A stretch of DNA of 64,000 bases, taken from Orobanche coerulescens (taxonomy: Eukaryota; Streptophyta; Magnoliopsida; Lamiales; Orobanchaceae). Position 1 is the first letter of the stretch, and each line of letters begins with the position of its first letter. The translations under genes were made by a program, and so were the position numbers. The notes under the pieces are model-generated. The model did not search any database. It worked only from the letters and a program-made list of their open reading frames with translations, and was not told the origin of the DNA. The stretch lies in assembly GCA_033398695.1 (NCBI GenBank), contig CM065816.1, forward strand, positions 133,521,358 to 133,585,357, written 5' to 3'. Below, piece after piece: positions 45,354-54,779 of this stretch.

Positions 45354-46606
45354 GAGAATTTTTTCGTTAAATTTTTTAGCTCGGTTTGACTTTTCAAAAG
45401 ATCATTCTTTAAAATATTTTCATTTTCAATGCATTTTGAATGATCGGTCTCGACAAATTTTTCTTTTTCAAGAATTTTGGAATTTTCAATTTCCAATGAT
45501 TTATTTTTGGATTTAAGGGATTTAATTTCGGATAAAGCATTTTGATAGTCGGTATGCAGTAATTCAAATGCTTCAAATAATTCATCGTGAGAATTACTTA
45601 CATGGCTTTCGACGTCGCTATCGTCGAATGAACTTCAGGCCATGAGAGCGAGATTATTTTGATTGACAAAATCATCATCTTCGTCTTCGTCGCTCCAAGT
45701 TTCCACGAGAACCTCCTTATTGGGTTTAGCTCGGCAATTCTTGGCAAAGTGGCCGAGTTTACCACATAATCGACAATTTTTGTCGAATTTCTTAGATTCG
45801 CCCGAGATGTCTTTCTTTCTCCGGTTTAATAAGGTTTGAAACTTATTAATATTTTTAGCATAATATGCCGATTCTTCGTCGCTTTCGTCCACCGGGATTT
45901 CTCTTTTTGACATCTTAGCCTTCAAGGCTATCGATCGTTCCTTCGGTTTTGGCTTTACACTTCGTGATTTTAAAACAATCTCATAATTAATTAGCGAACC
46001 AATGAGGGCGCTAAAATCAAGCGTATTGAGATCTTTAGATTCCATAATCGCAGTCACGGTGCCGTCCCATTCGCTAGGTAGTGATCGTAAAATTTTCTTG
46101 ACTTTTTCACTACTAGATAATGGTTTTCCGAATGAAGCTAGTCCATTAGTGATGACCGAAAATCGGTCGAGCATGTTGGTGATGGACTCGTCACCCTTCA
46201 TCATGAATAACTCGTAGTCATGGAGAAGCATATTGATCTTCGTCTCCTTGACTTGAGTTGTCCCTTCGTGTGTGATTTCAAGAATTTTCGATATTTCTTC
46301 AGCACTTTCACACGATGAGATATGATTGACCTCTTCCGGATTTAAGGCACAAAATAGAAATTGAGTAGCCTTACAATTTTGATGGTCATTTTTCCAATCC
46401 GCGTCGTCATATTCTTCGAAAGATTTAAGCGTACCGTCGGATTTTAGAGGAATTTTCGGACCAAGGCATATCACTTTCCAAAGCTCCATGTCATATGCTC
46501 GGATGAATATAGACATATTTTTCTTCCATGTCATGAAGTTTGAGCCATCAAAAAATGGTGGTCGGTTGAGAGCAAGGCCTTTGACTGGAGCAATTTGGAA
46601 CGTCAT
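45354..46606 (-). pseudogene. Element B gag N-terminal part
   Basis: ATG at 46606 (MTFQIAPVKGLALNRPPFF), then WKKNMSIFIRAYDMELWKV, EITHEGTTQVKETKINML and LGSLPSEWDGTV-type text of SIRE-type gag, and a first zinc knuckle CRLCGKLGHFAKNC near 45760. A TGA at about 45635 replaces Arg (CGG in D). The frame then continues with a coiled-coil-like segment to the Tat insertion at 45349. The rest is at 31750-32011. Closely similar to D's gag, with the serine codon that is a stop in D intact here. Confidence 0.87.
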
Positions 46607-46646
46607 TTGGATCTTCTCCTCGGATGTTAATCCGTGTATTGGAGGA

Positions 46647-46663
46647 CCGCTCCGATAACCAAT
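46647..46663 (-). other. Primer-binding site of element B, one base inserted
   Basis: The minus strand reads TTGGTTATCGGAGCGG just inside the LTR. Compared with D (TTGGTATCGGAGCGG) it has one extra T. Confidence 0.7.
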
Positions 46664-47714
46664 TGATGGAGGTAGATCGGAATATGCGCCGTGTTGCAAA
46701 AGCGTGAATATAAGGTGCGGAAATTAAACGACACAAGGATTTATAGAGGTTCGGCTATAATCGAGCCTACGTCCTCTCTCGGTATCTTTTTCTATAGGTT
46801 GAAGATAAAAACCTCTGCACCTCTCTTCTATCGGTCGAGGGATAACCGTTACAATCACGTCTTCTATTGGCCCGTGATAAACCACTCGTACTTGTCTTTA
46901 TGTCGGTCCAAGTTAAACTGTTTTCCTTTTCTATCGGACAAGGAATCAACCGCTCTAGCTTTCTATCGGAACTAGATAAACCTCACTAAGATAGTGATTG
47001 CAATTCTAATAATGCCGGATCCTTGATCCTAATAACACTGAATCTAATCGTATTTTTTCTTTTACCTCTCGTGTATGTGTTGAATGTATAAACACTCAAA
47101 CTAACAATATAAGTTCAATATCACAACAACAATAATATCAATATGAATATCTGATCAATGAGTTGTTTGCTTGAAGTTGTTGTATGGAATAATACCAAGG
47201 ATATGGTATTTATAGGCTCCAAAGCCTTACTAGCCGTTAGCCTCCTGACACTCCATTACGGCCGTTATCTTCTTCACATTACGTACGCTACTGACATTAC
47301 GTACGTTAACCTCACATGTTTACGTACGTTAGCTTAGTCCAGTTTCAATCCAGTAACATTTGTTTCTTTCTTTACGTACGTTATCAACAATCCATTACGT
47401 ACGTTAAGCTTATGTCATTGCTGATGTCATATATCCATTGCCGCCTTTTTGACTTTGACTCTTCCCAACGTTCTTCTCATTTGAACTCTGAAACACATCT
47501 TTACGTACGCTAACCATCATCTCTTACGTATGCTAAGTGGCTCACATTACGTACGTTATATAACTTATGTTACATACGTTAAGCTTGCATAAATCCAGAT
47601 TTTTGCACTTCGTTTCCTTCGATGCTTTGCTTCGTCTTTTTGTTGTTTTGTTTTGTGTAACAACTTAATCATAAAAATATTATTAAAGCATGTATGAAAC
47701 AAAATGTTCCAACA
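46664..47714 (-). repeat. 5' LTR of element B
   Basis: Partner of 30191-31241. Minus-strand TATA box in CCTATAAATACC near 47207-47218. TTACGTACGTTA words lie directly upstream at 47279-47580. Confidence 0.93.
47279..47582 (-). promoter_or_regulatory. TTACGTACGTTA word array at 23-bp period (B, 5' LTR)
   Basis: TTACGTACG-type words start at 47279, 47297, 47320, 47372, 47395, 47501, 47524, 47547 and 47570. Steps of exactly 23 bp occur for 47297/47320, 47372/47395 and three times in a row from 47501 to 47570. Position relative to the TATA box equals that of D's array, but the word differs. Confidence 0.78.
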
Positions 47715-49640
47715 TTTACCGCTCCACACTTTATCCGGGACATCAAACTCCAAAGGAACACCCGGCGTCAAATTAATCACATGAACCGCCGTGTTCAAAG
47801 CTTCTCCCCGAAATGACTTTGGCAATCCGGCATGTGAGAGCAAACATCGAGCTCTCTCGACTAAAGTCCGGTTCATCCTCTTTGCCAATCCATTGAGTTT
47901 CGGAGTCTTCGGGGGCGTCTTTTGATGTCGGATCCCTTGCTCTCGGCAATATTCATCAAAGGGCCCGGTGTATTCTCCACCATTGTCCATCCGAATACAC
48001 TTTAGCTTCTTCCCGGTCTCTCTTTCCACGGAGGCATGAAATTGTTTGAAAACATCTAACACTTGATCTTTGGTCTTCAAGGTGTATGCCCACACCTTTC
48101 TCGAGTGATCGTCGATGAATGTGACAAAGTATCGGCAACCACCAAGCGTCCTAGTCTTCATAGGACCACAAACATCGGAATGAACAAGATCAAGAACATT
48201 TTCCTTCCCCGAAGGAGTATGACTCTTAAAAGTGACTCTCATTTGCTTCCCGTCTAGACAATGAGAGCATCTTTTAAGGTGTACCTTGTGAACCCCGGAT
48301 AACGCCTCCTTCTTCGAAAATAGTGCCATTCCTTTCTCACTCATGTGACCGAGCCTCTTATGCCATAGCTCGGCCATGTCATTATTGTCGATTTTGTTCA
48401 CGGAATTAATCGTGACCTTTGGAAGTGTCATGTACAATTTCCCTTCCTTTTCTCCTCTCCCGACAATCAAGGAACCTCGAGTGAGTTTCCACACTCCCTT
48501 GCCAAAACCACTATGATAACCATCATCATCGAGTAAACCAATGGACATAACATTAAGCCTCATGTCCGTACCATGTTTTACATCCTGTAAAACAAGTTCC
48601 ACACCGGTGTCGAATCTCAAATGAACATCTCCCACTCCAACAATTTTGGATAGCCCATCGTTACCCATCTTGACTATACCATAGTCACCCGGAGTATAAT
48701 AGGAATAAAAATCTCTACGTGATGTAACATGACACGTAGCTCCACTATCGCCCACCCAACTCGAATCATCTCTCGCAAGGTTCACCATATCATAATCACA
48801 ACAAACAAAGAATTCTTCGGTAGTAGTATTTACTTCGGTTTTATCATTACCACCGCTCTCCTTTTTTTGTGAATTCTCTCGGCCTTGGCGATTTTCCTTC
48901 TTCAATTGTCGGCAAAATTTCTTTGTATGACCTTTCTTACCACAATGGTAACATTTAATATTGGCATACTTCCCCCGGGAATTACTCCTTTGTGGCCCTC
49001 TATTACTCGGGCCTCTACTTTGAGCTCTCCCCTGTCTTTCGGTAACTAGAACATCCGATTGTGACGAAGATCCCTGTGCTTTTCTTCGGACCTCCTCGTT
49101 CAACATGTTCCCGTTAGCTAGTTCCATCGAAATGACACGATCGGGGGCAGAGTTAGACAACGATGTTCGAAACGTCTCCCAAGAATCCGGCAATGTGCCC
49201 AATAACCACAAAGTTTGCACCTCCTCTTTGAATTTAATGCCCATTCCCGCAAGTTGATTAATTATGCCTTGGAATGCATTCAAGTGATCTGACAGAGGAG
49301 TCCCGTCTCGATATTTCAAATTCATCATTTGTTTAATGAGGAACAACTTATTATTCCCCGTCTTTCGAGCATACAATTGCTCGAGCTTGTGCCATAATTC
49401 TCGAGCATCCTTCTCTCCACTAATATGGTTCAAAACATTGTCATCAACCCATTGTCGAATATACCCGCAAACTTGGCGATGCAAAATAGTCCACTCCGCG
49501 TCGCACTTGCCTTCCAGTTTATCTATGCTAAAAACCGGTAAATAATAATCCTTCACATATAGAAGGTCTTCCATCTTCCCCTTCCATACGTGGTAGTTCG
49601 AACCATTCAAGTTTACCATTCTACTCGTGTTGGCTTCCAT
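47715..49640 (-). pseudogene. Copia A gag, protease, integrase N-part
   Basis: ATG at 49640 (MEANTSRMVNLNGSNYHVW). The frame is open for 642 codons to the B insertion. Order: copia gag core (residues about 10-200), CCHC knuckle CYHCGKKGHTKKFC (about 230), protease DSGATCHV (about 297), GAG-pre-integrase zinc region (LWHKRLGHMSEKG...CSHCLDGKQ, about 425-470), and integrase core with LVHSDVCGPM and RMDNGGEYTGPF. At the third acidic position the text reads NGLAKRMNRT where the family has E (NG-AERMNRT), so Lys replaces the catalytic Glu. The remainder is at 28080-30185. Confidence 0.92.
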
Positions 49641-49684
49641 CTTACAATTGAGATAATAAACACCATGAAACAACAATTCCCGTG

Positions 49685-49696
49685 GCTCCGATACCA
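49685..49696 (-). other. Primer-binding site of copia A (initiator Met tRNA)
   Basis: The minus strand reads TGGTATCGGAGC, three bases inside the LTR end at 49700. Confidence 0.85.
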
Positions 49697-49699
49697 CTT

Positions 49700-50679
49700 T
49701 GTTGGGAAAAACACCGACAATAGTCACGTCATAATGAAAAATATGGAACCTCGTTTGACAATTTCCCAATCTTCAATTGTAACTTCGTGGTTACCGACGG
49801 GTAGAGCACACAATTACAACTCGACAAAAATAATACAAATGATATACCAAAAACGATAAATAACGAGACACGATTTTAGCGTGGAAAAGCCCTCAAGATG
49901 AGAGTAAATACTACGGGACCGAAGCCGCTTAAATCCACTATCACCAATATACAATACACGATTCGTCCCTAATACAAACTAAGAGTATACACCAATAATC
50001 TTCAAATACTTGGTAATAATCAACCTTCAAGTATTTGGAATACACAATAACAACAAGATCGAGAAAAGAAAACACCGTAAATAGCTTACACAAAAAGCTA
50101 ACGAAATACCCAAACTTCCGGACTCAAAACCTCGATCTACTTCGGTGAAAAGATTTTTCCAATAGCTACCAAGCTCTTGTCAAAATATCACGACGATCCG
50201 ATCGATGAATCTCCGGGAAATTGAAGAAATGTATTTCTCTCTCTTGTTTCTCTCTTTGTTGCTCTCAAAAATTGGTGAAGGAATGAAGAAAAAACCACAT
50301 ATGCCTAAAAAGAAACCCAAGTGGGTTGACCCTGTGTGCCTAGGCGCAGACATTGCGTGCCTAGGCACACTCAAAAAAAAATGGCAAAAAAGTCCCAGGG
50401 GGCCTAGGCACATAAGGACTACACCTAGGCGCAGAGTACAGTGACTTCCAAGGGGCTTAGGCACAGAAGGGCTGCGTCTAGGCACGGAGTACAATAGGGT
50501 CCAGCGATTTGTAGCTCATCAGCAGGGGGTCGCGGCCCGGCGGGCTTGGGCCGCGGCCCTGAGTACAGTGGCTGGACTTCTCGGCCAAAAAATAGTGTGT
50601 TGCGGCCCGGATGATTTGTGTCGCGGCCCGGAGTCCAATCGACCCCGGGAAGGCCTATATTTCGGAAATAACTCCTACA
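49700..50679 (-). repeat. 5' LTR of copia A
   Basis: TGTTGGGAAAA...CTCCTACA in plus orientation, followed by CCCAT. The TATA region that reads CTATAAAT in the other LTR is CTACAAAT here (near 50504-50512). All ten palindromic words are still recognisable. Confidence 0.93.
50339..50625 (-). promoter_or_regulatory. Five palindrome pairs at exact 21-bp spacing (A, 5' LTR)
   Basis: Word cores start at 50339/50360 (CCTAGG), 50403/50424 (CCTAGG), 50456/50477 (CTTAGG, TCTAGG), 50530/50551 (TCGCGG, CCGCGG) and 50599/50620 (TTGCGG, TCGCGG). Every pair is 21 bp apart. On the element strand ACTGTAC or ATTGTAC starts 13 bases before the core of 50424-50429, 50477-50482 and 50551-50556. Confidence 0.85.
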
Positions 50680-50684
50680 CCCAT

Positions 50685-50979
50685 TACAGAGTTCATATTA
50701 TTGAAACAATCAAAACAAAACAAAATACAATATAGGGTCGTGTGTTAATACAGAGAATTTAAGGGGTAGAAACTAATTTCGTGATATAAGCAACTACAAC
50801 AACTGAAGAATACATTAACTTATGTTGATTAAAATTACCTCTAGATTATACAACATCGTTGCTCCTTTTCTGGATTAAATATGGGAGAGATTTCATTAGG
50901 AAGTGGAAAAAAACAGAATGAATTATCGAACAACAATTTTTTTAAGAAGATGGGGCAGTACGCCTTAAAATAAGATGTA
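50685..50979. other. Host-level flank right of copia A, no gene seen
   Basis: AT-rich sequence without coding signal. Before the insertion of A it was continuous with 26898-27151. Confidence 0.5.
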
Positions 50980-51237
50980 CTTCCTCCGTTACTTTATTAT
51001 TGCAACGTGTTGACTATTACATTGTTCACATACTCTCTTTTGACCATTTTTTTGTGATTTATACATATGAAAAAATATATTTATGTGAGATCTTGTTAGA
51101 TTCATCTCGAAATATACTTTCAAAATATCAACGTCTTATAATTTTTAAAAATAAAGAATTGAAGATATTAATAATCACAATTGTGCATTGGCAAGCGTGG
51201 AAGTCCAGATGTTGCATTTATAAAAAAACGGAGGTAG
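50980..51237. mobile_element. Stowaway-type MITE
   Basis: CTTCCTCCGTTAC at the left and GTAACGGAGG-type inverse (AACGGAGGTAG) at the right, flanked by TA on both sides. The TCCCTCCGT-like end and TA duplication are typical of Stowaway (Tc1/mariner) MITEs. Confidence 0.72.
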
Positions 51238-51306
51238 TATTAGAAAATAAAGTTAATACTAAAGCACTTTATTTTGTCCCTACTTCTTATGTCGTGAAAA
51301 AATATA

Positions 51307-51504
51307 CTCCCTCCGTCCCATCAAACTTGAGCATTTGTTTTTCGGCACGGGATTTAAGAAAAACTGAAAAGTAGTGTATAAAGTGATGGTATGAACATAT
51401 ATTATTTAAAGTTGTGAGAGATAAATGTGTCTTAAAAAGAAAATGACCAAGTATCTTGGGACGGCCCAAAAAAATATAAATCAAGATCGATTGGACGAAG
51501 GGAG
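51307..51504. mobile_element. Stowaway-type MITE
   Basis: CTCCCTCCGTCCCATC at the left, GGACGAAGGGAG at the right, TA on both sides (51305-51306, 51505-51506), 198 bp, no coding. Confidence 0.82.
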
Positions 51505-51609
51505 TAAATTTGAAGAAGAATACTTTGCAAACAGTCGGAAAATGTTTGCGGTATTATAGGGTTTTCCTTCGAAAATCTGTCCTTGCAAATGGTTGGAAAT
51601 CTATCCTTC

Positions 51610-51787
51610 TGTTAAAGGAATAATACTCATTGTGTGCATAAGTGTGTTAGTTTATGGGCTTTCCTAGTTAGGGTTTGGCTAAGGCCTGATTGTATGTATT
51701 TCTCCCTATTTAAAGAGAGCTCATTAATGGAATACTACAACAACAACTTTTGCCCTACTTTCTGTCTCAGTTATTTTCCCTTCAACA
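51610..51787 (+). repeat. 5' LTR of copia F
   Basis: TG...CA borders with TGTT/AACA ends and a TATA-like CTATTTAAAG near 51706. The partner LTR is not in the window, so the left border is inferred. Confidence 0.5.
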
Positions 51788-53289
51788 CGTTATCAGCGCG
51801 TAGTTCCCGAACTGAGCAAAGAAAAAATCTCTCCCGATTTTCTGCAAAATTCCGAAAAAAAAAAAGAAAACAAAACGAAAAATCGGATTTTCCCAGAAAC
51901 CCTAGCCGTCGCCGGTCATCTTCTTCACAGACCGGCTCGCCGCCTTTCCGCGACCTCACCTTCCCCCTCGGCAAAAACTCTATCCAGCCGTCAACCACCG
52001 CCACGCAGCCGAAAACCCTAATTCCCGTCGCGGCCGCTAACCCTAATTCCTGCAGCCGCCAACCATGAACCCCACAGCCTCCGTCGCACCAAATATGCAC
52101 AGCCGCGACCCTAAACCCCATTACTCGTCGTCTTCCCGATTGTGATGAGATCATCAATTTCGCAGCCTGCTGCCTGTCGTCTTCCCAATCGCGATTGCAA
52201 CATCAATCCTGGTCGCTGCAGCCCGTCACTTCCATTCGCGACTTATTACCAGAAGTTGTGCCTCCGACCCACATCTCCGTTGCTGTGAATTCAACCAGTG
52301 AGAGGAGGATTTGTCCAGAACTATACACCTGGATCGATGCAAACAACAACTCGACTTGTTGTCCAGATTCTGGCCTGCTCGCGTCTAGCTCGCTACAAAC
52401 CTTTGCCCGACCCACGACCCAGCACCAGAAAGAAGAACTCGACCCGCTACCGCCTAGCCCGACCCGTCGCCCAATCCAACCCCAGTTCAATAAAACAGAA
52501 TTTTTTTAGCTCCAATCTCGAAGCAAGGGAGTCCCTTTGACATCACTTTGGAGAGGAATCAAGAATTCTCACCGGAGATTCAAGCGGACGAGACTGAACG
52601 AGGATTGCATTTTCACCAAACATATTGACGATATACTCCAGGAAAGAATCGTGTCTTCCTGTATTAAGACGATCCAAACGATGATTGGAATGAAGATGCA
52701 ATTTACCAAATAAATTGATGGTATGCCCAATGAAAGAATCATGTCTTTCCTGTAAGGTACACAATCCGAATAACCCTACTATTTGTAACGTGCGCGCTTT
52801 TACATGCTTTAATTACTTTAAATACATATTTATATTTCATAAATTTATTTATGCTTAATTAAACCAATTAAAGCATAATACATTAATAACTTTAATTAAA
52901 TTAAAGCGAATTGCTTAAAGCAACTTGAATTATATTAAATTCACGTTGAATTAATAATTATTGCGGCATAAGACACCTCTTTGACTTCATAATACGTGTA
53001 TAGATATATCCCTAGGATTATGTGATTATATCTATATATATACATATATTGTGCATACATATATAGATATGGCATGCAAATTAGGACCCATCACTAGTAG
53101 ACTTTTAGAGGACCTATTTCTACTCTCTATATTAAATTCAACCATGATAAAGCAATTTCATGGGTAATTCTCGAATAGCATCGAAAGTAGTTTTGACCAT
53201 ATTTTGGTTCCGAAAAATAATAATGCTCCCATTATTGAAAATTTTATCATGGAAAGTACTCATGGTAAACTGTGAAAAATCATTTTTCT
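51788..53289 (+). other. Long leader of copia F with a tandem duplication
   Basis: No coding region. 51900-52200 is rich in CCGTCGC / AACCCTAATTCC-like text. Two similar stretches of about 95 bp (around 52598-52660 and 52690-52752) share GCATTTTCACCAAA/ GCAATTTACCAAA, GTATGCCCAA/GATATACTCC and AGAATCATGTC/AGAATCGTGTC. Confidence 0.5.
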
Positions 53290-54360
53290 TTTTCTTGTAT
53301 TAAGATAGCTTATCCAACTCATCTCAAATTTGACATATTGGACTCAAAAGAGCTTGAGTACCATAGATGGGTCTCCTACGTCGAGACCACATTTATCACT
53401 AAAGAATATAGTGGTACGCTCCTTAACACCACAGACCAAGTACTGTCTGATAAGATAAAAGTGAGTGCACTTATATTCCTTAGGTGACACATCGAACCCA
53501 GCTTGAGATGGAAATATCTACAGTTGAAAATCCCTCAAAGAACTGTGGGATGCCCGTAAGGGCTAATTTGGGAACATTCACGACACTTTGCTCCGAAAAT
53601 TGACCGTGTACTGGAATGCTATCCACTTGCTCGACTATAAATGGATCAACAATTTCAACAAAGGTATGCTCCGTCTCAAGGTACGCCTAAAATTTCTGTG
53701 GAAAGGACGTCACAGAAGATGACATAATACAGAAAACCCTTTCCACCTTTCCTACTTCGGCCCTAATACTAACAAACCAGTATAGGCTCGAGCATGATAA
53801 TAAACGCATCACTACCTTCAGTAAGCTAATCAACCTACTGCAAGTGGTTGAGAGGCATAACGAAGTGTTAGTGAGCAATAATGCCAGGTCGTTTGGGACA
53901 AAGAAAATTCCCAAGGCCAATTATGGCAAAGTGAAAGCTGGAAACTACCCCAATGAATAGGGGACTGGACATGATAGGCTTCGTGGTCAAGGACGTAGGG
54001 TTCTTCCAATGTAATGCGAAGACTTGGTGCTCCCGGCTCTACTAGCTAAGGGAACCAAAAAGCACCTACCCATCCTATCGCCTCTAAGGCTCGAGTTGAC
54101 AATGAACAGTGCTATTGTGGAGATGCTGGACATGGTACAAGAACTGCCATGCAAGCAAGCAAGTCGCATCTCACTACAAAAAATATAGAGAGTCCAAAGA
54201 AAGGAGAACTCACTGTATGAAAGAATATGATCTAGACAAGTCCCCCTATGTCAATTTCACAGTCACCAATCATTGAATTGAGTCATACGAGCCACAGTCT
54301 ATAGACTGAATCTTAGTATTATGTTTACTTTCTCGTTTATATTTGGTATAGTTGCCCCAA
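53290..54360 (+). pseudogene. Copia F gag remnant
   Basis: In shifting frames the text HLKFDILDSKELEYHRWVSY and KVSALIFLR is followed by RWKYLQLK, then a knuckle-like CYCGDAGHGTRTA and MKEYDLDKSPYVNF. This follows the order of gag in Ale/Retrofit-type copia (fold core, zinc knuckle, linker). Several stops and frameshifts are present. Confidence 0.68.
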
Positions 54361-54539
54361 GACGATTGTGTTGGTGTTTTATTTTCAATAATGGCCTAAT
54401 GCAATGTTGTTTCACGAACAAGATATTAATATTGCTTACGTTATATTCTTAGCTTTATTTTGAAGTAGTGAATAATGCTTGAATGCTTATGGTTCGAAAT
54501 TTCACTCTTTTCTAAGAAATGAATCGAGGAGAGCTTGAA

Positions 54540-54779
54540 TGTTCTTAGAATTAGGCTCCTATTCATCGAATAAGTTACCTAACAAACCTCGGTAACTACG
54601 ATGATTAGGTCCCCCCAACTCATCAAAGGGTGAGGTAATGCCCAATTCTTGATGCCTAAACGGCAGTCTTCTAAGTTACCGATGCTCTGTATGCATCTAG
54701 AGCCCTTCGAACCTTACTTAACTTCAACAATATACGTAGCAATGGTTTCCAGATTGAAACCCACTGTGAGAATGGAATA
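54540..54779 (+). pseudogene. Copia F protease/GAG-pre-integrase remnant
   Basis: The sequence encodes, with frame changes, ISGP/LIKG-like text, MPKRQSSKLPMLCMH, LRTLLNFNNI and IETHCENGI, matching the region between protease and integrase in copia polyproteins. It stops abruptly at the G insertion (left duplication GAATA at 54775-54779). Confidence 0.65.

Larger units (their letters stand above)
30191..47714 (-). mobile_element. Gag-only LTR element B (SIRE-type TR-GAG), split by Tat
   Basis: LTRs of 1051 bp each (30191-31241, 46664-47714) flank only about 2.1 kb of own internal DNA (31242-32016 plus 45349-46663), with one gag frame, a primer site and a polypurine tract but no pol. TTTAC duplications at 30186-30190 and 47715-47719 lie in the pol frame of copia A. 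It is a relative of D in gag, primer site and LTR ends, in the opposite orientation. The Tat element sits in the gag coding region, so B's gag is severed. Confidence 0.9.
27152..50679 (-). mobile_element. Ty1/copia retrotransposon A (Tork/Tnt1-like), split by B
   Basis: Minus-strand element: 5' LTR 49700-50679, primer site 49685-49696, gag-protease-integrase 47715-49640, remainder of pol 28080-30185, polypurine tract 28105-28117, 3' LTR 27152-28104, and CCCAT on both sides (27147-27151, 50680-50684). The pol frame is interrupted only by the nested stack B plus Tat (30191-47714, TSD TTTAC) and resumes in frame. Gag and pol motifs fit the Tnt1/Tork group. It is inactive: two nonsense codons, and the third catalytic acid of integrase is replaced. 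Confidence 0.92.
51610..54779 (+). mobile_element. Decayed copia F (Ale/Retrofit-like), truncated by G
   Basis: LTR-like 51610-51787 (TGTTAAAGG...CCTTCAACA) is followed by CGTTATCAGCGCG, the post-LTR pattern CGTTATCAGCACG of some plant copia families. A 1.5-kb leader, a decayed gag (53290-54360) and the start of the protease/GAG-pre-integrase region (54540-54779) follow. Element G interrupts it at 54780 within text resembling ETHCENG. No 3' part is in the window. Confidence 0.72.

Noticed and set aside
27152..50679. Endogenous pararetrovirus (caulimovirid) sequence
   Set aside because: No movement-protein or coat-protein motifs were seen. All RT regions belong to copia or gypsy elements with LTRs and integrase.
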